This document shows, one piece after another, positions 26,331 to 33,522 of a stretch of 39,336 nucleotides of DNA. Location of the stretch: contig CAKTHE010000022.1 in NCBI GenBank assembly GCA_934563745.1, positions 1-39,336 of the forward strand, given 5' to 3'. Source of the stretch: an uncultured Dysosmobacter sp. GTDB taxonomy: Bacteria > Bacillota > Clostridia > Oscillospirales > Oscillospiraceae. The stretch's first letter is position 1; every line of letters starts with the position of its first letter. The position numbers were made by a program, and so were the translations under genes. The notes beneath the pieces were generated by a model. That model was not told the DNA's origin and did no database searches. It saw nothing but the letters and a program-made list of their open reading frames with translations.

Positions 26331-27527
26331 TCAGTTTTTCTCCAAAAGTTTTTGATAGCTTGCGTCGATCCCCCAGGCGCCCAGCGGAGCGGTGATCAGG
26401 ATCGACAAAACCGCCACGGAGAGGACCAGAGGCCCGCAGGGCAGCCCCATGGCCAGGGGAACGGAGCCGATGGCGGCCTGCACGGTCGCCTTAGGCAGAT
26501 AAGCAATGACGCAGAAAAGCCGTTCCCTGCGGGTGAGGGCGGTTTTGACCAGACAGAGCAGCACACCCACCGTACGGAAGCACAGGGCCAAAAAGATCAT
26601 CCCCACGGCCCGCCCGCCGGCACCAAGAGTATAGCGGATATCCACGGCTGCCCCCACCAGAACGAACAGCAGAACTTCCGCGGCCAGCCAAAGCTTCCCG
26701 AACTTTTCCGAAAGGCGGCGGGAGACGACAGCGGTGCTTTTTATTTTCAGCGTACAGGCCATGCTTACCACGGACAGCAGTCCGGAAAGGGGCACGATGT
26801 CTTTGAGCCAGGTTTCCAGGGACATCAACAAAAAGGAGACGCCCAGGATGACGATCACCTTCATGCTGTTGCGGACCAGGTGCCGGTGGGCATAGGCCGT
26901 CTCAAAAAACAGGGACACAAGCAGACCTACTCCGGCGCCCACGGCCACCCCCAGTAAAATGGAGACGGGAATGGAGGCGAAGTCCGCCAGTCGGGCGCTT
27001 CCGCCCTGGGCCATGCGGGTGAAGGTGGAGAAGAGGACGATGACAAAAATGTCATCGCAGGAGGCACCGGCCATGATCAGCTGGGGAATGCTTTTCTCCG
27101 TACCGTATCTGCGCTCCATCAGCCCGACCATCCGCGGGATCACGACCGCCGGAGAGACGGCGCCCAGAACGGCGCCCAAAACGGCCGCCTCCAGCCGGGA
27201 GATCCCAAGGACCGCCGGAGCCAGCAGCACATAGCCAAGGATCTCAAAGCTGGCGGGGATGCAGGACATCAGAACGGCCGGCCGGCCGACTTTTTTCAGG
27301 TCGGACAGATCCAGGGACAGGCCGGCTTTGATCAGGATGATGATCAGGGCCATCTGCCGAAGGTCCGCTGAGATCAGAAGAATGGACGAATCCAGCAGAT
27401 CGAGAACGCAGGGGCCCAGCACAATGCCCGTCAGAAGCATTCCGACGATCCGCGGAAGGTGAAGCACCTGGAACAAGGCGGCCGCCGCCAAACCGACGAG
27501 GAAAACCAGGGATAGAGAAGCCAGCAT
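26331..27527 (-). CDS. Cation:proton antiporter (CPA superfamily), fluoride-riboswitch controlled
   Basis: A 398-residue membrane protein with about 12 hydrophobic segments. It begins LASLSLVFLVGLAAAALF and has LPRIVGMLLTGIVLGP, typical of Na+/H+ exchanger-domain proteins, and the ion-site sequence GASCDDIFVIV (Asp158-Asp159), like the DD motif of electrogenic CPA transporters. ATG 27527 has GGGAGG 8-9 bases upstream; the reading frame is open a little further without a better start. A fluoride riboswitch lies in its leader. Family knowledge: Na+/H+ antiporter genes are among those controlled by this riboswitch class. The likely job is therefore ion or fluoride/HF stress relief; direct fluoride transport is inference. 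Confidence 0.9.
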   Translation of the reverse strand: MLASLSLVFLVGLAAAALFQVLHLPRIVGMLLTGIVLGPCVLDLLDSSILLISADLRQMALIIILIKAGLSLDLSDLKKVGRPAVLMSCIPASFEILGYVLLAPAVLGISRLEAAVLGAVLGAVSPAVVIPRMVGLMERRYGTEKSIPQLIMAGASCDDIFVIVLFSTFTRMAQGGSARLADFASIPVSILLGVAVGAGVGLLVSLFFETAYAHRHLVRNSMKVIVILGVSFLLMSLETWLKDIVPLSGLLSVVSMACTLKIKSTAVVSRRLSEKFGKLWLAAEVLLFVLVGAAVDIRYTLGAGGRAVGMIFLALCFRTVGVLLCLVKTALTRRERLFCVIAYLPKATVQAAIGSVPLAMGLPCGPLVLSVAVLSILITAPLGAWGIDASYQKLLEKN

Positions 27528-27551
27528 AAAAAAACCTCCCAAGGTGCAGGA

Positions 27552-27594
27552 AAGCTGATGCCCCCTGCAAATAAAATGCAGAAGTCATCAGCTT
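27552..27594 (-). promoter_or_regulatory. Alternative hairpin (expression platform) of the fluoride riboswitch
   Basis: AAGCTGATG pairs with CATCAGCTT (9 bp) and, inside a 4x4 internal loop, CTGCA pairs with TGCAG. The left arm on the RNA is the 3' part of the aptamer (P3 strand and part of the pseudoknot strand), so the two folds exclude each other. No T-run follows directly; a weak ACCT/AGGT stem with T7 overlaps the ribosome binding site, so transcriptional versus translational control is unresolved. Confidence 0.7.
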
Positions 27595-27636
27595 AAAAGC
27601 GGTTTCAGCAAACGCTGCGGGAGAACTTCATTCCCG
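27578..27636 (-). promoter_or_regulatory. Fluoride riboswitch aptamer (crcB motif)
   Basis: Read on the minus strand, P2 is CGGGA/UCCCG enclosing loop AUGAAGUUC. Next come an extra CAGC-GUUU-GCUG hairpin, AAACCGC, the short P3 (GCU-UUUA-AGC) and UGAUGACUUCUGC. The motif's invariant AUG...UUC, AACCGC and GCUGAUGA blocks are all present. The pseudoknot is GAAGU (loop of P2, plus-strand 27625-27629) with ACUUC (27581-27585). In the Pseudomonas syringae aptamer, as I recall it, the same positions pair as GGCAU/AUGCC, a compensatory change that supports the call. It lies about 3 bases after the predicted transcription start and controls the antiporter gene. Confidence 0.92.
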
Positions 27637-27645
27637 ATGGGTGTC

Positions 27646-27674
27646 AGTATAACGCAGAAAAGGGCAAAAAGCAA
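27646..27674 (-). promoter_or_regulatory. Promoter of the fluoride-riboswitch/antiporter operon
   Basis: TTGCTT, a 17-base spacer and TATACT on the minus strand. Transcription would start near 27639, immediately upstream of riboswitch stem P2, so the aptamer forms the very 5' end of the RNA. Confidence 0.82.
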
Positions 27675-27718
27675 GAGCCGAATCATGCGCTTTTGTATGC
27701 CTGCCGCAGGAGGCGGCT

Positions 27719-28675
27719 TTACGGCGCCGGCTCATCAAAGCAGCTGCGCAGAACTTCCAGCAGCTTGGCAATGGCGCCGCTGTGCTCGTCTGCCCGGAAG
27801 AGAAGATCGTATTGCATGGAATAGGGGGCGTCTGTCACAGGGCAATAGCGGATCCCGGGATAGGCGCGCAGCCGGGAGGGGATCGTGGACGGGAATACGC
27901 CCTTTCCGTGGACGGTGAGCGTCTGCTTGACATCGGCCAGATCCCGCTCCACCAGTAAAAGCTTCGGACGGAAGCCGCTGTCCAGACAGGCCTTGACAAA
28001 AACACTGCTCCGGTTTGGATTTTCCTGCCCGGGGTCGTACTGCTTTACAATGTCCGTGTGGAAGATGACCGGAAGCGGCGCGATCTCCTTTAAGGAAATG
28101 CCTTCCTTCTTGGGGGCAAACGCCTCCCCATAGGCGATGGAAAGATTCTGCTGCCCGACGCTTTCACAGTGGACGGAATCGGCCCATTCCAAGGGACGCG
28201 GAGCCTCTCCGGCGATCACGGGCCGGGGGATCAGAACGGCGTCCACCTTTCCGGACAGCAGCGGCTCCAGCCGGTTTTCGGCGGAGACCTCCTTAAAGCT
28301 CAGCTTGACCTCCGGATAGGCAAGATAAAGAAGAGAGATCAGATTCCCCTTGCAGGACGAGCTGTACATCCGCCGGTCCAGCCCCAGACGGACCGGCTGC
28401 TCTCTGCGGTGGTCGCCCGAGGAGATCTGGCTGCATAGGGAGCGGTAATCCTCCAGAAGCTTCTCCACGGCCGGCAGCAGAAGCTCCCCCTGGGAGGTCA
28501 GGGTGACCAGGTTGGAATTGGAAGAGCGCTTGAAGAACACTACGCCCAGTTCATCTTCGGCGCTGCGGATATAGCGGGATACGGAGGACTGCGCACAGGG
28601 GATAGTCTCCGCCGCTTCGCTGAAGGACCGCAGCCGGGCCACGGCAGAAATGGCTTCCAGCCATTCAAGCTTCAT
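27719..28675 (-). CDS. LysR family transcriptional regulator
   Basis: A 318-residue LTTR. The winged helix-turn-helix is at residues 1-60 (FSEAAETIPCAQSSVSRYIRSAEDELG, VFFKRSS, LTSQGELLL) and the two-lobed effector domain at about 90-300 (VRLGLDRRMYSS, FKEVSAENRLEPLLSGKVDAVLIP). Start ATG 28675 has GGAGGT 9 bases upstream; the frame is open further but without a ribosome binding site. It is divergent from the MmgE/PrpD, permease and flavoprotein genes, the classic LysR layout, so it very probably activates them in response to a pathway acid. It stops short of the fluoride-riboswitch promoter, into which it could read through; no strong terminator is visible. Confidence 0.93.
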   Translation of the reverse strand: MKLEWLEAISAVARLRSFSEAAETIPCAQSSVSRYIRSAEDELGVVFFKRSSNSNLVTLTSQGELLLPAVEKLLEDYRSLCSQISSGDHRREQPVRLGLDRRMYSSSCKGNLISLLYLAYPEVKLSFKEVSAENRLEPLLSGKVDAVLIPRPVIAGEAPRPLEWADSVHCESVGQQNLSIAYGEAFAPKKEGISLKEIAPLPVIFHTDIVKQYDPGQENPNRSSVFVKACLDSGFRPKLLLVERDLADVKQTLTVHGKGVFPSTIPSRLRAYPGIRYCPVTDAPYSMQYDLLFRADEHSGAIAKLLEVLRSCFDEPAP

Positions 28676-28773
28676 GCGTACCTCACCTCCAAAATTGCAC
28701 AGGGCTGTCAAATAAACTATAGCACACAAAGTCAAGCGTGGGAAGAGAGTCCATGCAAATTCCGGATTCACTC

Positions 28774-28818
28774 GCAACAATAGTCGCATTGCACAAGAAT
28801 GAACGGCTGTGCTACCAT
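28774..28818 (+). promoter_or_regulatory. Promoter and candidate LysR operator of the PrpD-like operon
   Basis: TTGCAC (28789-28794), an 18-base spacer and TACCAT (28813-28818) form a weak promoter, as expected for an activated one. An interrupted palindrome GCAA-N11-TTGC (28774-28792) overlaps the -35 and has the size of a LysR box, though not a textbook T-N11-A. ATTGCACA also occurs near 28694, close to the regulator start. Confidence 0.5.
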
Positions 28819-28867
28819 ACTTTTGACGATCCAACCGATATTTTTAAAGACAGAGAGGAGAATGTCT

Positions 28868-30298
28868 ATGGAGGGAAAGACAACCAACGCGGCAGAGCTT
28901 CTGTCTGAGGCGGCCCTGAAGGCCCGCTTTGAGGACCTGAGCGAGAAGAACATCCGCATTGCCAAGGACAAGCTTCTGGACAACATCGGAAACCTGGCCG
29001 GCGGTGCAGCGGCGTTCGGCAACCGGGAGGTTATGGAGATTGTGGCGGGCTACGGCGAAACGGGGGAGGCTCCGGTATTCCTGCTGGGCGGCCGCTGCGC
29101 GCTGGGCGACGCGGGCATGGTCAATGCGATGTCGTCCCGCTCCAATGACTTTGAGCCCATGTTTATGAATCTGGATGGGCTGCGGCAGCCGTCCAAGGAG
29201 TCTGCCACGCTGATCAATGCGGCACTTACGGCGGGCGCGGTATACGGCTTCTCCGGAAAGGACTACATTACCCACGAGGTGGTCAGCGAGGACCTGTCCG
29301 TGCGCATTATGGCCGCCGGCGGCCGGTGGAACTTTGCCGTGGGCTGGGACAGCTCCTTTACCATGCCGATTTACGGCGTGTGCGCCCAGCTGGGCCGGAT
29401 CCGCGGCCTGAGCGCTCTGGAGCTGCGGGATGCCTGGGGCATTTCCATGGGAATGGTGGGCGGCACCATGTCCCACATCTTTGATTACGCGACGTCCGCC
29501 AAGCTGGGGGCAGGCTATAACATTCGGAATGCCGACTTTGCGACGCGCCTTGCCAAGCGGGGCTTCCCCAGCCTGAAAAATATTTTTGAAGGCCCGCGGA
29601 ACCTGTATCATCAGTATCGCGGCATGGACGAGGCCTGCGAGCCGAAGTATCTGTACGAAGACGTGGGCAAAAAGTTCTACATGGAAGAATCCATCAAGCT
29701 TTACCCCGTCGGCGCGCCGGCCACCATTGTGGCCTTTGCGGGCAGTGAGCTTTCCGGCGTGTGCAATCCGAAGGACATTACCGATATCGAACTGGCTGTG
29801 CCGGAGGGATACACGGAAATGTACTATTGGCCGCCTTACGAGGTGGGACGCGATCCGCTGACCCATGCCCAGTTCAGCTATCAGTACGCCCTGTGTGCGC
29901 CGCTGCTGTGGGGGGCCTTCAGTGTGACCCACTATTCGGAAGAGCACCTGCGGGATCCGGAGCTGCTGCGGCTGTGCGCACTGACCCGGATGATCCATGA
30001 TCCGGAGCTGCCCAGCGGTACCCCGGGCCACAGCTCCACGTCCTTCAACAAGATCCGGGTGACGGTCACGACCCGGGATGGAAAAAAATATGTGTCTGAA
30101 AAGAGCAGCAGTGATTTCAGCATGCACGACTATCCTACCCGCGAGCAGCTGCTGGCCAAGTATTGGGACCAGGTCAACGGCGGCGGTCTCTTGAAGCCGG
30201 AAAACGCCCGGAAGCTGATCGACCTGGTGGACCGGCTGGAGGAGCTGCCCGACATGCGGGAGATCACGGATCTGCTTTTGCTGGAAAACAACCAATAA
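28868..30298 (+). CDS. MmgE/PrpD family protein, divergent active site
   Basis: A 476-residue protein with the MmgE/PrpD architecture (helical domain to about 260, then a small alpha/beta domain, then helical return). Family members include 2-methylcitrate dehydratase, cis-aconitate decarboxylase and iminodisuccinate epimerase. Start ATG 28868 is 7 bases after GAGGAG; ATG 28862 is too close. By eye, the usual HxxDxDD block is replaced by RSNDFEP (residues 91-97) and the GxHPT histidine by Asp161 in GWDSSF, whereas both family lysines seem kept (Lys212 in SAKLGAG, Lys277 in KLYPVG). A different reaction or substrate is therefore likely. Neighbours are a carboxylate-type permease and a flavoprotein. 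No methylcitrate synthase or lyase is nearby, so the methylcitrate cycle is unlikely. Confidence 0.85.
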   Translation: MEGKTTNAAELLSEAALKARFEDLSEKNIRIAKDKLLDNIGNLAGGAAAFGNREVMEIVAGYGETGEAPVFLLGGRCALGDAGMVNAMSSRSNDFEPMFMNLDGLRQPSKESATLINAALTAGAVYGFSGKDYITHEVVSEDLSVRIMAAGGRWNFAVGWDSSFTMPIYGVCAQLGRIRGLSALELRDAWGISMGMVGGTMSHIFDYATSAKLGAGYNIRNADFATRLAKRGFPSLKNIFEGPRNLYHQYRGMDEACEPKYLYEDVGKKFYMEESIKLYPVGAPATIVAFAGSELSGVCNPKDITDIELAVPEGYTEMYYWPPYEVGRDPLTHAQFSYQYALCAPLLWGAFSVTHYSEEHLRDPELLRLCALTRMIHDPELPSGTPGHSSTSFNKIRVTVTTRDGKKYVSEKSSSDFSMHDYPTREQLLAKYWDQVNGGGLLKPENARKLIDLVDRLEELPDMREITDLLLLENNQ

Positions 30299-30328
30299 TC
30301 CCGGCGCAATGAAAGGAGAACGAGAAAA

Positions 30329-31765
30329 ATGAAAAAGAACAAAGGCGTTATGACCCTGGTTCACGTGGTGATCGGAATCGCCATTGCGCTTCTGTTTGCC
30401 AACATGACTGCTCCGGAGCCGCTGACCCATTACGGCCTGACAGTGATCGGATTGTTCCTGGTGACCAACTACTGGTTTGCCACCATTGGTATGATTTGGC
30501 CCAGCATTTTGTCCCTGACGCTGTTTGTGATCCTGACGGCGACCCCGGCGGCGGACGCCACGGTACGCATCCTCGGCTCTACCACGGTGTGGCAGTGCAT
30601 TATGCTGATGCCGATCTGCGGCGCGCTGAAGGAATCGGGCGCTACCGAGGTGATGGCCAAGTATCTGATCAGCCGGAAATTCATCTCCGGAAAGCCGCTG
30701 CTGTTCAGCTATGTATTCCTGCTGGCCTGCTTTGCGGTGGGCGTGATGACCGGCCTGAGCTCTGCGGTCATTCTGGCTTTCGTCCTCTTTGAAGGCGTGG
30801 CCGAGACCATTGACTGCAAGCCCGGTGAAAGCTACTACAGCTGCATGATCGTGGCCACCTTCCTTGCTTCGGCTCTGGGTACTACCGTGATCCCGTACCG
30901 CAGCTATCTGACTGCCATGGTCGGCTCCTTCTCCAAGATCCTGGGCACGCCGATGAACGGCGCCATGTACATCATCTATGCCTTCTGCTTTATGCTGATC
31001 TTCATGCTGCTGATGCTGCTGGTCATGAAGTTCATCCTCCGTGTGGACATGAGCAAGCTGGAGAAGCTGGACACCCAGGCGCTGGCCAAGGACGTGGGCA
31101 CGATCAACCGGAGCGGCAAGCTGCTGCTGGTGATTCTGGGCATCGTGATCCTGGGGATCATCTATCCGCTGGTGGTTAAGAGCGGCGCGATCTACAATCT
31201 GCTGAGCCAGACGCTGACCAACAACCTGTTCTTCGGCCTCGCGGCTGTGGCGGCCTGCATGATCCACGTTCAGGGGAAGCCCCTGATGGACATCAATAAG
31301 GCCATCAGCAAGTACGTTCCCTGGGGCCTGCTGTTCTCCATGGGCATCATGCTCTTCTTCGCTGACTGCATGTCCTCCGCCGATTCCGGCGTGCGGGAGT
31401 ACCTGTCCCTGACCATGGGCAATCTGTTCGGCGGCATGCCCAGCTGGCTGTTCATCGTCTGCGTGGTGGTCCTTACGGTCATCGTCACCGGCTTCTTCTC
31501 CAACATGGCGACCGGCATCGTGATCCTTACGGCCACGGCTCCGCTGGCCCCGCAGTTCGGCGTGAATCCCATGTTCCTGGGCATCCTGGTCATGTTCAGC
31601 AGCATGTTCGGCTTCCTCACCCCCGGCGGCAACGGAATGACGCCGCTGCTGTACGGCCGCGAGGATGTGACCTCGGCCAATATCTATAAGTGCCTGATTC
31701 CGTTCATGCTGGTGTTCATGCTGATGAACGTCCTGGGCGGCGTCGTTCTGGGAGCGATTTTCTAA
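30329..31765 (+). CDS. SLC13/DASS-like (ion transporter superfamily) carboxylate permease
   Basis: A 478-residue membrane protein with about 12 hydrophobic segments. Two halves each carry a substrate-loop type motif: TGLSSAVILAFVLFEGV (about residues 137-153) and GFFSNMATGIVILTATAPLAP (about 389-409), as in Na+- or H+-coupled di/tricarboxylate and sulfate carriers. Unlike canonical DASS proteins the first loop lacks an obvious SNT triplet. ATG 30329 has AAAGGAGA 8-10 bases upstream, 30 bases after the PrpD-like gene. It probably imports (or exchanges) the organic acid handled by the two neighbouring enzymes. Substrate unknown. Confidence 0.85.
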   Translation: MKKNKGVMTLVHVVIGIAIALLFANMTAPEPLTHYGLTVIGLFLVTNYWFATIGMIWPSILSLTLFVILTATPAADATVRILGSTTVWQCIMLMPICGALKESGATEVMAKYLISRKFISGKPLLFSYVFLLACFAVGVMTGLSSAVILAFVLFEGVAETIDCKPGESYYSCMIVATFLASALGTTVIPYRSYLTAMVGSFSKILGTPMNGAMYIIYAFCFMLIFMLLMLLVMKFILRVDMSKLEKLDTQALAKDVGTINRSGKLLLVILGIVILGIIYPLVVKSGAIYNLLSQTLTNNLFFGLAAVAACMIHVQGKPLMDINKAISKYVPWGLLFSMGIMLFFADCMSSADSGVREYLSLTMGNLFGGMPSWLFIVCVVVLTVIVTGFFSNMATGIVILTATAPLAPQFGVNPMFLGILVMFSSMFGFLTPGGNGMTPLLYGREDVTSANIYKCLIPFMLVFMLMNVLGGVVLGAIF

Positions 31766-31817
31766 GGGATCTGCGCCCGGACCTGCAATTACAATTTTGG
31801 AAGAATGAGAGAATGCT

Positions 31818-33308
31818 ATGAAAGATATTTACACAGAATCTGCCCGCCCGCTTGAAATTTACGACCGGTGTGACGTCCTGGTGGTGGGCAGCGGCTGCGC
31901 CGGACATTCCGCGGCCATCGCTGCGGCCCGTGCCGGATGCAAGAACATCGTGCTTATGGAGCGCTACGGCTACTCCGGCGGCGACGTTACCGGCGGCTAC
32001 GTCATTATGGTGCCGAATTTGTCCTGGTACGACAAATCCTTTGTCCGGGGCCTGCAGGAGGAGTGGTTTACCCGCCTGGAGCCCATCCCCGGCGCGGTGC
32101 GCGGCCCGTCCCTGAAGGACATCGGCAGCCGGGACCCGGTGCTCCTGGACGCCTGGAGCGCCATCCACGACTGCGTCAGCCGCGGCGGCTACGAAGGGGC
32201 GAAACCCTCCTGCCTGGTACGGGCGGTTTATTACGAGCCCAACCAGCTGAAAATCGAGATGGACAAGATGCTTCTGGAGCACAAGGACTCCATCCGGGTC
32301 CTGTATCACTCCTGGGGCGCCCGCCCGATTCTGGAAGGGAACACGATCAAGGGCGTGGCCTTCGAGTCCAAAGAAGGGCGCAAGGCGGTGATGGCCAAGA
32401 TCGTGATCGACGCCACCGGCGACGGAGATCTCTTCCGTCAGACCGGTGCACTGTACGCCTCGCTGGCGGATGGCGCGTGCCGCTCCTCCACGACGGCGCT
32501 GGTGTGGCGCATTGCGGGGATCGACTGGGACCAGTTTGAAGCCTGGAAACGCCGCAGTCCGGCTGCACTGGCGGCACTGCGGGAACGACTGAGCGCCATC
32601 GCGGGCTTCCGCTGCATGCCGCTGCCCACCAACCAGAATGACATGTGCTGGGTCAACAACTGGCACCCCAATATGGACTGTTCGACGGTGGCGGACCAGA
32701 CGCGTACGGAGATCGAGACCCGGGATACGATGCGCCAGGTGCTGGCGTATCTGAAAGAGGCGGTTCCCGTGGCCTTCCGGAATGCTTACCTGTATGACAT
32801 TGCGCCCCAGCTGGGCTATCGCTGCTCGTATCGCCTGAAGGGCGAATACGTGATGAGCGCCAATGATTTCGCCTTTGCAAAAAAACACGACGATGTCATC
32901 GCATGGCATTCCACCATCTGCCAGATCAACGACTGTGGCCCGGTGGAGATCCCCTATCGGGCGATCCTGCCCCAGAAGATCGACGGCCTGCTTTGCCCCG
33001 GCCGGCACCTCTCTGCGGATAACGTGGCCATTGACTGGCTCAACCTGATCCCCCAGTGCGTAGGCACCGGCCAGGCGGCCGGCGTGGCGGCCGCGGTGGC
33101 GGCTGCGGATGGCACCAGCGTCCGGGATGTGAACATCCGGAAGGTGCAGGATATCCTGGCCGGAGAGCAGGATGTACCGCTGCCGCGCAATGCCCACACG
33201 GATCCTTCCTACACGGAGCTGTGCGAGGCCCATGAGTACGGGCTTTACACCGCCCTGGCCAAGAAAGCGCGGGAAGAGGCCGGAATTGCGGATTTCCGGC
33301 AGTGGTGA
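31818..33308 (+). CDS. FAD-dependent oxidoreductase (FAD_oxidored type)
   Basis: A 496-residue flavoprotein. The dinucleotide-binding fold is at the N-terminus (DVLVVGSGCAGHSAAIAAAR, GxGxxG at residues 24-29, acidic Glu48 at the end of strand 2), followed by GYSGGDVTGGYV. A second FAD contact DATGDGDLFRQTGA lies near residue 198, and GRHLSADNVA plus GTGQAAGVAAAVAA near the C-terminus complete the flavin site. No signal peptide, Fe-S motif or covalent-FMN domain is visible, so it is cytoplasmic and needs another electron partner. The start ATG 31818 has only a weak GAGAG site. As third gene of the operon it may dehydrogenate or reduce the product of the PrpD-like enzyme. Reaction unknown. Confidence 0.87.
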   Translation: MKDIYTESARPLEIYDRCDVLVVGSGCAGHSAAIAAARAGCKNIVLMERYGYSGGDVTGGYVIMVPNLSWYDKSFVRGLQEEWFTRLEPIPGAVRGPSLKDIGSRDPVLLDAWSAIHDCVSRGGYEGAKPSCLVRAVYYEPNQLKIEMDKMLLEHKDSIRVLYHSWGARPILEGNTIKGVAFESKEGRKAVMAKIVIDATGDGDLFRQTGALYASLADGACRSSTTALVWRIAGIDWDQFEAWKRRSPAALAALRERLSAIAGFRCMPLPTNQNDMCWVNNWHPNMDCSTVADQTRTEIETRDTMRQVLAYLKEAVPVAFRNAYLYDIAPQLGYRCSYRLKGEYVMSANDFAFAKKHDDVIAWHSTICQINDCGPVEIPYRAILPQKIDGLLCPGRHLSADNVAIDWLNLIPQCVGTGQAAGVAAAVAAADGTSVRDVNIRKVQDILAGEQDVPLPRNAHTDPSYTELCEAHEYGLYTALAKKAREEAGIADFRQW

Positions 33309-33414
33309 CCGGAAGCGGTTTCTGCCCGGCGGCCGGAAAGGCCGCAGCACATAGTTGAAAGGCTGCGTTCTTCCGGCTAACCCTCCCAGCCGGAAGAGCT
33401 CGGACAGCAAACAT

Positions 33415-33456
33415 AAAAAGGCCCGTGCCGACGAGCTCGTCGGCACGGGCCTTTTT
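33415..33456. terminator. Bidirectional terminator, 42-base perfect palindrome
   Basis: A5-GGCCCGTGCCGACGA pairs perfectly with its complement around central GAGCTC, leaving no true loop sequence. T5 ends it on both strands. It closes the flavoprotein operon (plus) and guaA (minus). A second 9-10-bp inverted repeat (CTTCCGGCT/AGCCGGAAG, 33370-33396) lies just upstream without a T-run. Confidence 0.93.
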
Positions 33457-33522
33457 GTAATATGGTTCTTTTGGATGGACTGGGAGCAGCCGGCGCTGCG
33501 CAGCGCCGACAGGGGCGTGAAA

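Noticed and set aside
28844..31267. Open frame of about 800 codons antisense to the PrpD-like and permease genes
   Set aside because: Translation is His/Gln/Arg-rich low complexity, crosses gene boundaries and has no ribosome binding site; a GC-bias shadow.
28868..33308. Methylcitrate cycle (prp) operon
   Set aside because: Only a PrpD-family member is present, with altered active-site motifs; PrpC, PrpB and PrpE homologues are absent.
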